Assembly (NCBI GenBank): GCA_046348995.1
Contig: JAXMDB010000001.1
Location: 124,001 to 188,000, forward strand
DNA: 64,000 nucleotides
Source: JANNSX01 sp046348995
GTDB lineage: Bacteria; Pseudomonadota; Alphaproteobacteria; Rhizobiales; Hyphomicrobiaceae
Reading direction: 5' to 3'
A program made the translations under genes and the position numbers. Below the pieces are notes generated by a model. The model was not told the DNA's origin. It made no database searches and saw nothing but the letters and a program-made list of their open reading frames with translations. Position 1 is the stretch's first letter. Each line of letters begins with the position of its first letter. Of this stretch, positions 17,045 through 25,923 are shown piece after piece.

Positions 17045-18034
17045 GTGGCCGTCCGTTTCATCCGCTCGGTTCAAGTCGTCGACTCCCATACGGGAGGGCA
17101 TCCGACGCGGGTGATCCTGGGCGGCCTGCCGGCGCTCAGGGGCGACACCGTCAAATCACAGCGCGACGACTTCCGCGCAAGGTTCGATGCGCTGAGGCCG
17201 CAGCTCCTGCACGAGCCACGGGGGCATGCCGCGATGGTGGGAGCCGTGCTGGTCCCCTCGCGGGTCGCGGACTTCGGCGTCTTCTACATCTCCTCCTACG
17301 TCTATCTCGAGATGTGTGGTCACGGCACCATTGGTCTCGGCAAGACGCTGGCGGCGATCGGCCAACTGCCGGTGCCAGAGGCGGGGAGCACGAGCTTCAC
17401 ACTCGAGACGCCGGCGGGCGTCGTCACCGTCGGCGTCGAGACGGCGGGCGGAACGGTTGCGCGAATCCGCATCGACAACGTGCCCTGTCATGTCATCGAG
17501 CGCCAAGTGCGCGTCGAGCCGCCGGGCCTGCCGGCGATCGTCGCCGACACGGCTTATGGCGGCGGCGTGTTCGCGATGGTGGACGCCAAGGCGCTCGGCT
17601 GGCCGATCGTCCCCGATCAGGCGTCCGACCTCTGCCGCAAGGGTGCGGTGATCAAGCAGGCGCTCAATGCCCGTCAGGGTCTGCCTGAGGCGAACAAGGT
17701 CGGCAGCGTCCTGTTCTATGAGGATCTCGGACCCCGCCATGCGCGCCATATGGTCGTGCTGGAGGCCAGCAAATTCGATCGCTCGCCTTGCGGCACGGGC
17801 TCGAGCGCCCGGCTCGCGGTGCTGCACGACAAGGGCCGCATCGGTGCCGGTGAGACGTTTCGTGCCGAAGGAATCTTGGGCGCCACGTTCGACCTCGCGA
17901 TCGAGCGGGCGACAGGCTCGGGCGCGAATGCCACGATCGAGCCGTCGATCCGAGGCAATGCGCATTTGACGGCCTTCTCGACCCTCGTCGTCGAGGAAGG
18001 TGACCCACTGGCCGGCGGCTTTCTTTGCCGCTGA
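17045..18034 (+). CDS. Proline racemase / hydroxyproline epimerase family enzyme
   Basis: A 329-residue member of the proline racemase family starting at GTG 17045 with a GAGGAGCG site. Both catalytic cysteines are present: C91 in MCGHGTIG and C249 in DRSPCGTGSSAR. Two Cys point to a racemase or epimerase rather than the trans-3-hydroxyproline dehydratase type, which has Thr at the second position. Expected chemistry is alpha-carbon inversion of proline, hydroxyproline or a similar cyclic imino acid. The DadA-like dehydrogenase near 6 kb would be a natural partner for a D-configured product, though this is inference. Confidence 0.92.
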   Translation: MAVRFIRSVQVVDSHTGGHPTRVILGGLPALRGDTVKSQRDDFRARFDALRPQLLHEPRGHAAMVGAVLVPSRVADFGVFYISSYVYLEMCGHGTIGLGKTLAAIGQLPVPEAGSTSFTLETPAGVVTVGVETAGGTVARIRIDNVPCHVIERQVRVEPPGLPAIVADTAYGGGVFAMVDAKALGWPIVPDQASDLCRKGAVIKQALNARQGLPEANKVGSVLFYEDLGPRHARHMVVLEASKFDRSPCGTGSSARLAVLHDKGRIGAGETFRAEGILGATFDLAIERATGSGANATIEPSIRGNAHLTAFSTLVVEEGDPLAGGFLCR

Positions 18035-18055
18035 GCCCAAACAGGAGGCTCTGAC

Positions 18056-19804
18056 ATGGCGACGCGTGACGCAGACAGGCTCCTTCCTCAAGATCTCCCG
18101 AGCGGGCGCGAGCTCCTCGACGAGGGGCGCAAGATCGCCTCGACCTTCAGTGTCGGCAAAAGCCTGCTGTGCCGCGAGTTCGGCGCCACGTCCGAAGCCG
18201 ACTACAAACGCAAAATGGTCGCCGACGGCCGCATCATGACGTGCATGAACTTCGGTCCGCCGACGTGGCCGGACGCCAAGGTCGGTCTGCAGAAAGTGTG
18301 GGACGATACGCAGAAGCGCGGCTTCCGCATCGACCGCTTTACCTTCCAGATGGATCGCCGCATGGGTCTGCCGCGCGACCACTGGGAAAAGGCCTCCAAA
18401 GAAACCGGCCCGATGCTCGTCACCGACAAGGACTGGTACGAGGTGGCCAATACCGTACCGATCCAGCCGGGGTTGGGCGACATGATGATCGGCTCGCCGG
18501 CCTCGGTGAACAACGCCGTCTGCGCGCTGCAGGCCGGCGTCTCCTACGTCGGCAATATGAGTCAGTTCTCCTGGAATTATCCGGCCTGGGAAGGGACCGA
18601 CGTCGAGCAGATGTCGGAGATGGTGAAGGCGCTCGGCATCATGGCGGCCAAGAAGGCCGACGGGGCCGTGCTGCAGTCCTATTTGGACGACGGCTATTGC
18701 GCGCAGTTCTCGGATTACTCGTCGTTCATCGGCTGGACGCTGTTCGAGCGCTACGTGATCGAGGAGGTCGTCGGCAGCGCGGTCTCGGTGACGTGGGGCG
18801 GCCTGACCCACGATCCGCGCCGCAAAGCGGCCGTGACCATGGCGCTCGAAGCGATCAAGCCCGAGGGCCGCTACAACGCCTTCTATCATTGCGACACGAC
18901 GCATTACGAGAAGGACCTCCAGCGCAACTATGCGGCACTCTCGCTCGACGTGCTGTTCCTGGCGCTGACCGAAATCCGTCTCAAGACCGGCGCCGCGATC
19001 CTGCCGATCCCGGTGACCGAGCCGATCCGAGTCCCGACGCTCGATGAGACCATGGAAGCGCACAACATCACGCGCCGGATCATCGATGATGCGCCGCGGT
19101 TGATGGACGTCATCGACTGGACACCGATCGAGGCCGAGCGCGATCGCTTGATTGCGAACGGCCGCGTGTTCTTCGCCAACATCCTCAAGGGGTTCGAGGA
19201 ACTCGGCGTCGACATCAAGGACGCGCTGCAGCTTCTACTCGCCGCCCGGCGCCTGGGTGCGACCGAGATCGAGCGGCGGTGGGGCGCAGGCCGGGCGAAA
19301 GACGAGGCGTTGCCCGCCTACCAACCGGTCGTCGCCACCGACACCTTCCGGGATTTCGTCGATCGTAGCGCCGCCATCCGCAACCGCATCACGAAGAACG
19401 GGAGCGCCATCCTGAGACCGATGACCGTCGTTGTCGGCTCCACCGACGTGCACGAGTTCGGCATGAACCTCGTCTCGAGCACGCTCGAAGCCTTGGGCCT
19501 AAAGCCCATCATGGCCGGCGTCGACATCGATCCCGACGAGTTCGCCGAGCTTGCCAAGAAGCATCGAGCGAAAGCCATCCTCGTTTCGACGCACAACGGC
19601 ATGGCGCTGAGCTACGCGCAGAAGCTTCAGGCGGAGATGAAGGCGCGCGGCGTCAATGCTCGGATCATGATGGGCGGCACGCTCAATCAAGATGTCGAGG
19701 GCGAGGACGTGCCCGTCGACATGTCGGAGGAGCTGGAGAAGATCGGCGTCACCGTCTGCCGCGAGATCGACGACATCTATCCGGCGCTGCAGGGTGTCGT
19801 CTGA
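18056..19804 (+). CDS. Cobalamin-binding mutase-like protein (barrel plus B12 domain)
   Basis: A 582-residue protein. The C-terminal third is a B12-binding domain with the base-off DxHxxG motif D464-V-H466-E-F-G468, followed by STHNGMA (511-517) and MMGGTL, matching the flavodoxin-like domain of glutamate, methylmalonyl-CoA and related mutases. The N-terminal about 420 residues look like a TIM-barrel catalytic domain distantly resembling the large subunit of glutamate mutase (segments WGGLTHDP and RVPTLDETMEAHN), but I cannot name a family. Catalytic barrel and B12 domain are fused in one chain. The next gene starts 1 nt after its stop, so it works with the acetoacetate-decarboxylase-like protein. 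A corrinoid methyltransferase role is less likely given the length and order of domains. Confidence 0.8.
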   Translation: MATRDADRLLPQDLPSGRELLDEGRKIASTFSVGKSLLCREFGATSEADYKRKMVADGRIMTCMNFGPPTWPDAKVGLQKVWDDTQKRGFRIDRFTFQMDRRMGLPRDHWEKASKETGPMLVTDKDWYEVANTVPIQPGLGDMMIGSPASVNNAVCALQAGVSYVGNMSQFSWNYPAWEGTDVEQMSEMVKALGIMAAKKADGAVLQSYLDDGYCAQFSDYSSFIGWTLFERYVIEEVVGSAVSVTWGGLTHDPRRKAAVTMALEAIKPEGRYNAFYHCDTTHYEKDLQRNYAALSLDVLFLALTEIRLKTGAAILPIPVTEPIRVPTLDETMEAHNITRRIIDDAPRLMDVIDWTPIEAERDRLIANGRVFFANILKGFEELGVDIKDALQLLLAARRLGATEIERRWGAGRAKDEALPAYQPVVATDTFRDFVDRSAAIRNRITKNGSAILRPMTVVVGSTDVHEFGMNLVSSTLEALGLKPIMAGVDIDPDEFAELAKKHRAKAILVSTHNGMALSYAQKLQAEMKARGVNARIMMGGTLNQDVEGEDVPVDMSEELEKIGVTVCREIDDIYPALQGVV

Positions 19805-19805
19805 G

Positions 19806-20645
19806 ATGGCGTACCGCTTCGAGCCCAAACGCCAGTACCTGATGCCGACGCACTTCGGGCCGATGTCCGGCCCGAGGGCGCGTCCCGACGGCAGCCGTTA
19901 TCCGGTGCCGGACGGGCGCATGCGCGAAACCTTCGCTATCTCGTATCTCAGCGAGAAAGCGGCGCTCGAAACGCACTTGCCCGAGGGGTTCGAGCTCTTC
20001 GGCGATCCGGCCGTGACGGTGACCTTCACCTATATGACGGGCATCGATTGGCTCGCCGGGCGCGGCTACAACATGCTCGGCGTGACGGTGCCGGCGCGTG
20101 TCCGGCACAAGGGCGAGTGGCTCGTCGGACCCTTCCTGCTCGTGCTGTGGGAGAACCTCGCCGATCCCATCATCACCGGCCGCGAGCAATTGGGCTTCAA
20201 CAAGATCTGGTGCGAGCTGCCGGAGCCGATCCGGGTCGGCGGCAATGCGACGTGCTTTGCGAGCTGGCTCGGGCATACGTTCGCGCGGCTGGATGTCGAG
20301 GGGTTGGCGGAGGCGGAGCCGTCGAAGCCTGCCCAGCTCCCCGCCGGTCATGCAGCGGCGAGCCTACTGCATTTGCGCTACTTCCCGAAGATCGGCGCGC
20401 TCGGCCAGGCTGCGGTGTGCGAGCCGGTCGTCTCTCCCGCGGCGTCGGCTGCCGGCAAAGTGCTCGACGTGCGTCGCGGCACCGGCCGGCTGACCTGGGC
20501 GCCGACCCGCTGGGAGGACATGCCGACGCAATTCCACGTCATCGAGGGGTTGCGCGCGTTGCCGATGCTGGAGACGCGGAGCGCCGTCTACCAGAGGATC
20601 GCCGGCGGTCCCGATCACATGGCGCAGGCGTTGGTCGAGGGGTGA
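19806..20645 (+). CDS. Acetoacetate decarboxylase family protein
   Basis: A 279-residue protein of the acetoacetate decarboxylase fold. The segment GREQLGFNKIWCELPEP aligns with the catalytic region of the family (REQxGYPKK-type), so the Lys there is the likely Schiff-base residue. FALSE positives are possible because the family also includes aldolase-dehydratases. The ATG at 19806 lies 1 nt past the stop of the cobalamin protein, which implies coupled expression and a common pathway. A plausible role is decarboxylation or dehydration of a beta-keto acid formed by the mutase-like step. Confidence 0.85.
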   Translation: MAYRFEPKRQYLMPTHFGPMSGPRARPDGSRYPVPDGRMRETFAISYLSEKAALETHLPEGFELFGDPAVTVTFTYMTGIDWLAGRGYNMLGVTVPARVRHKGEWLVGPFLLVLWENLADPIITGREQLGFNKIWCELPEPIRVGGNATCFASWLGHTFARLDVEGLAEAEPSKPAQLPAGHAAASLLHLRYFPKIGALGQAAVCEPVVSPAASAAGKVLDVRRGTGRLTWAPTRWEDMPTQFHVIEGLRALPMLETRSAVYQRIAGGPDHMAQALVEG

Positions 20646-20659
20646 TTCGAGACGGCGGT

Positions 20660-20780
20660 TTCATCCCCTCCCCCCTCGAGGGGGAGGGTTAGGGTGGGGG
20701 GCGAAAGCAAAAGACTCCGTGGTCTTGTCTATCCCCCCATCCCAAGGCGCTTGGCCTTCCCCCTCAAGGGGGGAAGCAAA
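20660..20780. repeat. Inverted pair of GC-rich palindromes at a convergent junction
   Basis: Between two convergent genes, CCCTCCCCCC-TCGA-GGGGGAGGG followed by TTAGGGTGGGGGG (about 20665-20701) and a second copy in opposite orientation, CCCCCCATCCC...CTTCCCCCTCAAGGGGGGAAG (about 20734-20775), form a large inverted repeat. The same element family is seen at 7190-7432. The location suits a bidirectional terminator or transcript-stabilising element. Confidence 0.7.
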
Positions 20781-20784
20781 CTCA

Positions 20785-22836
20785 TTACAAATTCTGGCAG
20801 ATCCGGCGCGCGTCCAGCATCGCGGCGTGGATGTTGCGGCTGGCCCAGGCGTCGCCGATCTTGAAGAGATCGAATGCGCCCTTGGCATTCCGCTCCGGCA
20901 CCGAGAGGCGTAGCTCCGAGATGGCGCGCAGATCGTACTCGCCCAAGTTGCGCGATGACGGCTTCAGCGCTTCGTAGAGCTCGTCGTTGGCGAGCGTGCC
21001 GCAATCGCCGACGACCTGATCGACGGTGCGGGTCTGGCGTTTGCCGGAGTACATGCTCGCAAGCGTCGCCTCGAGACGGTTACCCGAGCGGGCCACCGAC
21101 ACGAGCTTGGTGTCGGAGGTGATCGCAACACCGAGCGCGTGCAGCTCGTTCATGTGGGCGCCGAGATTGATGTCGGAGAGCTCCATGCCGACGGCGCGAT
21201 CCGGCGTCACGATCTCGACCTTGGCGCCGCCCTTGGCGAGCACCTCGGCGGTCGAGAGCGACACCGGCCCGCCGGACTCGTCCAGCACCAAAACCTCGCG
21301 GCCGGGCGTCGCCTGACCCGAGAGGATGTCCCAGGTCGAGGTCGCAAGCTCACGGCCTCCGAAGAAGCCGACGTTCGGCGTGCCGCCCGTCGCGGTGATG
21401 ACGATGTCGGGCTTAAGGGCCAGCACGTCATCGGCGTCTGCGTACGAGGAGAGCCGCACATCGACGCCGAGCCGGGCCATCTCGGAGGAGAGGAATCGCG
21501 TGATGCCGATGATCTCGCGCCGCCACGTCGCCCGCGAGGCGAGGATCACCTGCCCTCCGAGCTCGGAGGCCGCTTCGAGCAACGTCACGCGATGACCACG
21601 CAATGTCGCCGAGCGCGCCGCCTCCAATCCGCCCGGCCCGCCGCCGACGACCACGACGTGCTTTGCCTGGCCTTTCGTCGTCGGCACCACCTGCGGGATC
21701 GTCGTCTCGCGCGAGGTCGCGACGTTATGAGCGCAGAGCGCATCCTGGCCTTTGAGCACGCGATCGACGCAGTAGCCGGTGCCGACGCAGGGCCGGATCT
21801 CGGCATCGCGTCCGCTTTCGAGCTTTCGGATGTGCTCAGGGTCGGCGATGAACGCGCGAGTCATCCCGACCATATCGAGGATGCCTTCGCGCACCGCATG
21901 CACGGCGGTCGCCGCATCCGTGATGCGGGAGGCGTGGAAGACCGCGACTTTCACGGCCTTCTTCACCGCATCCGCGAGCGGCAAGTGGCCAGCCGAGGGC
22001 AGCCACATCGTCGGCCAGATGGTGGCGCCGCCCTTGTAGTCTGTCGCATGCCCGCCGACGACGCTGATGAAGTCGATGAGCCCCGTGTCGGCGTAGTAGC
22101 GCGCGATCTCGACACAGTCGGCTTTCGTCAGGCCGCCTTCGAGCTTCTCGTCGCCCGGCATGCGGATGCCGACGACGTAGTCGTGCCCGACCTCGGCGCG
22201 GATCGCCTCGAGGATCTCGCGGCCGAAACGCACGCGGTTCTCGAACGAGCCGCCGTACTGATCCTCGCGGAAGTTCGTGATCGGCGACCAGAACTGCTCG
22301 ATCAGCGTCGTCGCCTGGCAGGAGACCTCGACGCCGTCGAGCCCGCCTTCGCGGGCGCGCCGCACGGCGGACGCATAGTCGGTGACGACGCGGGCGATGT
22401 CGTGGTGCTCCATCTCGGCCGGGAAGGAGCGATGGATCAGCTCTCGCCGGCAGGAGGGAGCGAATGCCGGTAGCCAGTTGACGCCGTCCCACCGCTCGCG
22501 CCGCCCGCCGTGGGTGAGTTGCACCATGCACTTGGCGCCGTGTGTGTGGATGGCGTCCGACATGCGCTTGTATTGCGGAACGACGGCGTCCAGCGAGCCG
22601 TTGATCTGGCCGTAGTGAAACGAGTTCTCGACCGATACCGCGGTCGCGCCGCCGAACTGCACGAGCCCGACGCCGCCCTTCGCCTTCTCGGCCTCGTAGG
22701 CAATGAAGCGATCCGTGATGTCGCCGCCGGACGCGTAGCCCGGCGAATGGCTGGTCGAGAGGAAGCGATTGCGGATTTCCAGGCCTTTGATCCGCAAGGG
22801 TTGGAACAACGGAGCAAGATGGGCGGGAGCGGCCAT
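20785..22836 (-). CDS. OYE-like FMN/FAD oxidoreductase (2,4-dienoyl-CoA reductase type)
   Basis: A 683-residue two-part flavoprotein. The N-terminal TIM barrel (about 1-370) is of the Old Yellow Enzyme class, with LFQPLRIKGLEIRNRF at the start, QLTHGGRRE and a VSCQATTLIEQFWSPITNFREDQYGG-like core (given here in outline). The C-terminal half carries a 4Fe-4S-type region (PCVGTGYCVDRVL and ALCAHN) and the nucleotide-binding motif VVVGGGPGGLEAAR. This layout matches 2,4-dienoyl-CoA reductase, trimethylamine/dimethylamine dehydrogenase and related enzymes. The start at 22836 (MAAPAHLAPLF) is used since upstream codons have no family character. Its stop faces the acetoacetate-decarboxylase-like gene. 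Confidence 0.9.
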   Translation of the reverse strand: MAAPAHLAPLFQPLRIKGLEIRNRFLSTSHSPGYASGGDITDRFIAYEAEKAKGGVGLVQFGGATAVSVENSFHYGQINGSLDAVVPQYKRMSDAIHTHGAKCMVQLTHGGRRERWDGVNWLPAFAPSCRRELIHRSFPAEMEHHDIARVVTDYASAVRRAREGGLDGVEVSCQATTLIEQFWSPITNFREDQYGGSFENRVRFGREILEAIRAEVGHDYVVGIRMPGDEKLEGGLTKADCVEIARYYADTGLIDFISVVGGHATDYKGGATIWPTMWLPSAGHLPLADAVKKAVKVAVFHASRITDAATAVHAVREGILDMVGMTRAFIADPEHIRKLESGRDAEIRPCVGTGYCVDRVLKGQDALCAHNVATSRETTIPQVVPTTKGQAKHVVVVGGGPGGLEAARSATLRGHRVTLLEAASELGGQVILASRATWRREIIGITRFLSSEMARLGVDVRLSSYADADDVLALKPDIVITATGGTPNVGFFGGRELATSTWDILSGQATPGREVLVLDESGGPVSLSTAEVLAKGGAKVEIVTPDRAVGMELSDINLGAHMNELHALGVAITSDTKLVSVARSGNRLEATLASMYSGKRQTRTVDQVVGDCGTLANDELYEALKPSSRNLGEYDLRAISELRLSVPERNAKGAFDLFKIGDAWASRNIHAAMLDARRICQNL

Positions 22837-22844
22837 GTCAGGAC

Positions 22845-23573
22845 CTATGCCGGTTGTGAGTTGCGTGGCCCGCCGTAGACGTGCGGACGGACGGCGGTGG
22901 CGAGCCATTCGACGAGCGTGATCGTGTCGAACACCGGCACGCCGAGAGCTTGCGAGATCGCGGCGGAGTAGGGCGCGATGTTCGTGCATTCGACCACGAC
23001 GGCGCCGAGATTTGGCACGCAGCGCTGGAGCTCCCGCGCTGCGGCGAGGGAAGTTTCTTCTCGCTCGGCATTGCTGGTCGGTGGGCCCTTGCCGAGGATG
23101 TCGGTGAACATCGGGCTCGCTTGGTCGAGGCCGACGATCGGCGTATCGGCGGGAGCACCGGCGGCAGCCAGATGTTTCGGACCGAGGTTGCTCGCGTTGA
23201 AGGTGAGGACGCCAGCGCGCTTGCCCTTGGGCAAGACGGCTTCGGCGAACGCGACCTGCAACAGCGAGGACGTCGCGACCGGCACCGGGAGAGATGCTGC
23301 AAGCTCGCGCTGATAGAGCGCGAGAAAACCGCAGGTCGTCGTGATGGCATCGGCGCCCCGCGCGATGAGGCGATGGCCGGCCTCGATGAACGGTCCGAGC
23401 ATCTGATCGTCGGTGAGTGAGGTGATCCGAGTCGCCGTCGCGCCAGCGACCGTCTCGAGGATCGTCGGATACGGCAGCGACCGGGGATTGCCGATGTCGC
23501 CGATGAAGCGCTCGAAGGCCGTGTCGAGCTTCAGCACTCCGATCGTCGGCATCCGGGTCGCCGTTTTCGGCAT
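22845..23573 (-). CDS. Aspartate/glutamate racemase family protein
   Basis: A 242-residue protein of the Asp/Glu/hydantoin racemase fold with both catalytic cysteines: C81 in TTTCGFLALY and C196 in VVECTNIAPY. Such enzymes racemise amino acids or hydantoins or, as in arylmalonate decarboxylase and maleate isomerase relatives, act on dicarboxylates. It is 8 nt upstream of the OYE-like gene and probably co-transcribed with it. The start ATG at 23573 begins MPKTATRMPT. It is divergent from the DapA-family gene across 177 nt, consistent with a shared regulatory region. Confidence 0.88.
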   Translation of the reverse strand: MPKTATRMPTIGVLKLDTAFERFIGDIGNPRSLPYPTILETVAGATATRITSLTDDQMLGPFIEAGHRLIARGADAITTTCGFLALYQRELAASLPVPVATSSLLQVAFAEAVLPKGKRAGVLTFNASNLGPKHLAAAGAPADTPIVGLDQASPMFTDILGKGPPTSNAEREETSLAAARELQRCVPNLGAVVVECTNIAPYSAAISQALGVPVFDTITLVEWLATAVRPHVYGGPRNSQPA

Positions 23574-23750
23574 CACCAGTCCTCGCTTCCGTGGCCTACG
23601 AGGCGATCCTGTCGCCCTTTGGTGGAGGCGGCAAGGCGACCGCCGTCCCCCGATCGTATGGCACCGTTGCGGTTGGGGGCGGGCTTGCCGCTTGACATGC
23701 GAAGCCCGCCGCCAAAAGCTCGCGTCCAGCACGCATCTTGGAGACGGCAC

Positions 23751-24695
23751 ATGAAAAAGCTCTGGGTCGAGGGTTCGTTCGTCGCGCTGGCGACACCCTT
23801 CAACAAGGATGGATCGCTCGATTTCGAGGGCTTCCGGACGCTGCTGCGCTTCCAGGAGGACAACGGCACGGCGGCCGTGCTGATCCTGGGCTCGACCGGC
23901 GAGGTCTCGATGCTGTCGGCCGACGAACGGCACGCGGTCATCCGCGAGACGGCCAAGATGAAGTCGGGGAAGATGAAGTTCTTCTACGGCTGCACGGCCA
24001 ACAACACCGATGCCACCATCGCCATGGTGAAGTTTGCCAAGGACAACGGTGCCGACGGCGCGATCCTGGCGGCGCCCTCCTACATCTGCGCCTCCGAGGC
24101 CGACATCGAGCGCTATTTCCTCGATGTGGCGGACGCGACCGACCTGCCGATCGGCATCTACAACAATCCGCCGCGCGTCAAGACGGATCTGACCCACGAA
24201 GGCCTGCTCCGGATCTTCAAGCATCCGAACGTTGTGATCCATAAGGAATCCACGGCCCGCGTCGGCCAAGTGGCGCAGGTGCTGGCGGCAAAGCCCGACG
24301 TCTCGGTCATGTGCTGTGACAGCCCCAATCTCGGCCTCGTGGTGCCGACCATGACGCTCGGCGGGCACGGCCTCGCCAATATGACCGGCAACATCGCGCC
24401 AGCCGAGCTCGCCCTCATGTCGACGCCCTGGCGCGGCGCCGACGACGCCATGAATTTCCGCAATGAGTATCTGCGCTGCCTGCCGTTGCTGCACTTCACC
24501 TATTCGGCGATCAATCCGGTGGCCGTGAAATCGCTCATGAAGGCCTGCGGATTGCCGGTCGGCGAGCCACGCCGTCCGCTGTCGGGTCTCGAGCCGGCGC
24601 ATCTCGCCCGTGGCGTCGAGATCGTGCGGGCGCTCGGCCTCGACCGCCGCTACGGCTTCAAGCTGCCGTCGACGATGCGCACGGCCGCCGAATAA
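23751..24695 (+). CDS. Dihydrodipicolinate synthase/N-acetylneuraminate lyase family protein
   Basis: A 314-residue class I aldolase-fold protein. The Schiff-base Lys is in VIHKEST, the catalytic Tyr in IGIYNNPPR, and the GSTGE motif at the pyruvate carboxylate site is present (ILGSTGEVSML). It has the N-terminal GSFVALATPFNKDGSLD of DapA. Standalone biosynthetic DapA is possible, but the neighbours (M24 hydrolase, RidA, SDR, importer) suggest a catabolic pyruvate- or oxo-acid-lyase. The start follows CTTGGAGACGGCAC. Confidence 0.9.
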   Translation: MKKLWVEGSFVALATPFNKDGSLDFEGFRTLLRFQEDNGTAAVLILGSTGEVSMLSADERHAVIRETAKMKSGKMKFFYGCTANNTDATIAMVKFAKDNGADGAILAAPSYICASEADIERYFLDVADATDLPIGIYNNPPRVKTDLTHEGLLRIFKHPNVVIHKESTARVGQVAQVLAAKPDVSVMCCDSPNLGLVVPTMTLGGHGLANMTGNIAPAELALMSTPWRGADDAMNFRNEYLRCLPLLHFTYSAINPVAVKSLMKACGLPVGEPRRPLSGLEPAHLARGVEIVRALGLDRRYGFKLPSTMRTAAE

Positions 24696-24705
24696 GCGGA
24701 CGGCC

Positions 24706-25905
24706 ATGCGCTTTCCCCCGTATCGCACGCGTTTCGAGGGCAAGGATGTTCCCCGGGAGCTCGACTTCCCGGCGGCGGAGTACGCCGGACGGCTCGCGGC
24801 GGTGCAGGCAGCGATGGCCAAGCAAGGTCTCGACCTGCTTGTCCTCGGCAATCTGCCGGATATCTGCTGGCTGACGGGGTTCCAGACGCCGTCGGCCGGA
24901 ACCTTCGCGGCCCTTCTCGTGCCGGCCAAGGGAGCGTTCACACTCCAAGTCATCGATCACGAGTACGGCTGCGCTCGCTATGTCAGCAATGCCGAGCGGA
25001 TCGAGAGCTATCCCTGGTTCGAGCCGGAGCAGGGCCTCGCTCAGCACGTCGGACTGATCGCCGGGTTGCTGCCGCCGGGTGGAGCCCGTGCCGGCATCGA
25101 TGCGAAAGCGCCGGTGCGGCCTGAGGTCATCGATGCGCGCCTCGGTGCGGGCCGGATCGCCTGGACGAATTCGACCGGGCTCGTAACGCAGCTCCGCCGC
25201 TCGAAGTCTCCGCTCGAGCTCGAGGCCATGCGGGAATCGGGCCGCATCACGCGCGTCGCTCTCAACGACACGCTCTTGGCAATTCGCCCCGGCATGACCG
25301 ACAGCGATGTCGCCGCGATCCTGATGCGCCGGCTGATCGAGGAGGGATCCGAATTCCCGGCGATGGGTCCGTTCGTGGCGACGGGCCTGCGCTCGTCCCT
25401 CATCCATACGACGTGGAAACGGCGCCCGATCGAGGCGGGCGACCACGTCTTCCTCGAGCCGGCCGCTTCCTACAAGCGCTACAACGCGCCGATGATGCGC
25501 ACCGCCGTCATGGGCCGCCCGACGAACACCACCGAGCGTTTGACGGCCGCGGTGGAGGCGACGCTCGCCATCCTGTTCGACACCATTAAGGCTGGCCGCA
25601 CGGGCCACGAGATCGCCGTCGCCGCCGCCAAGGGCTTCGCTCCCGTCACCGACGAGATCTTCTTCCAGGGGGCCTTCGGGTATTCGGTCGGCTTGGCGCT
25701 TCCGTCGGATTGGGCCGAGAACTCGACGCCGTTCATCGCGCAAGGCATCGAGGAGCCTCTGGCCGCCGGCATGACGCTGCATCTGCCGATCGCCGCCCGT
25801 ATCGTCGGATTGGGCGGCGTCGCCTTGTCGGAGACGGTGCTCGTCACTGAAACCGGCTGCGAGAGCCTGACGGCGCAAAACCGCGAGCTCGTCGTCATTT
25901 CCTGA
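24706..25905 (+). CDS. M24-fold hydrolase, creatinase/ectoine-hydrolase-like, metal site lost
   Basis: A 399-residue pita-bread-fold protein: creatinase-type N-terminal domain (about 15-160) and M24 catalytic domain (about 165-399). Metallopeptidase ligands are not conserved. The first two Asp positions fall at E251 and P262 (FLEPAASYKRYNAPMMRT) and the metal His falls at Y326 (GYSVGLALPSDW). H234 is kept. The RYNAP and GYSxGL-x-PSDW patterns resemble ectoine hydrolase (DoeA/EutD) and creatinase, which hydrolyse amidine or cyclic C-N bonds without metal. It is therefore more likely a C-N hydrolase than a peptidase. The start ATG is 10 nt after the DapA-family stop. Confidence 0.85.
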   Translation: MRFPPYRTRFEGKDVPRELDFPAAEYAGRLAAVQAAMAKQGLDLLVLGNLPDICWLTGFQTPSAGTFAALLVPAKGAFTLQVIDHEYGCARYVSNAERIESYPWFEPEQGLAQHVGLIAGLLPPGGARAGIDAKAPVRPEVIDARLGAGRIAWTNSTGLVTQLRRSKSPLELEAMRESGRITRVALNDTLLAIRPGMTDSDVAAILMRRLIEEGSEFPAMGPFVATGLRSSLIHTTWKRRPIEAGDHVFLEPAASYKRYNAPMMRTAVMGRPTNTTERLTAAVEATLAILFDTIKAGRTGHEIAVAAAKGFAPVTDEIFFQGAFGYSVGLALPSDWAENSTPFIAQGIEEPLAAGMTLHLPIAARIVGLGGVALSETVLVTETGCESLTAQNRELVVIS

Positions 25906-25923
25906 CGAATAAGGAGACGCTCT

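Noticed and set aside
17156..19063. A 635-codon open frame on the minus strand
   Set aside because: It is antisense to the racemase-like and cobalamin-protein genes and has the same shadow composition.
22845..24953. A 702-codon minus-strand frame extending the Asp/Glu racemase gene
   Set aside because: Only the last 242 codons look like protein; the rest is antisense to the DapA-family gene. Start set at 23573.
24706..25905. Call as Xaa-Pro aminopeptidase
   Set aside because: Canonical metal-ligand positions are replaced; resemblance to ectoine hydrolase/creatinase is better.
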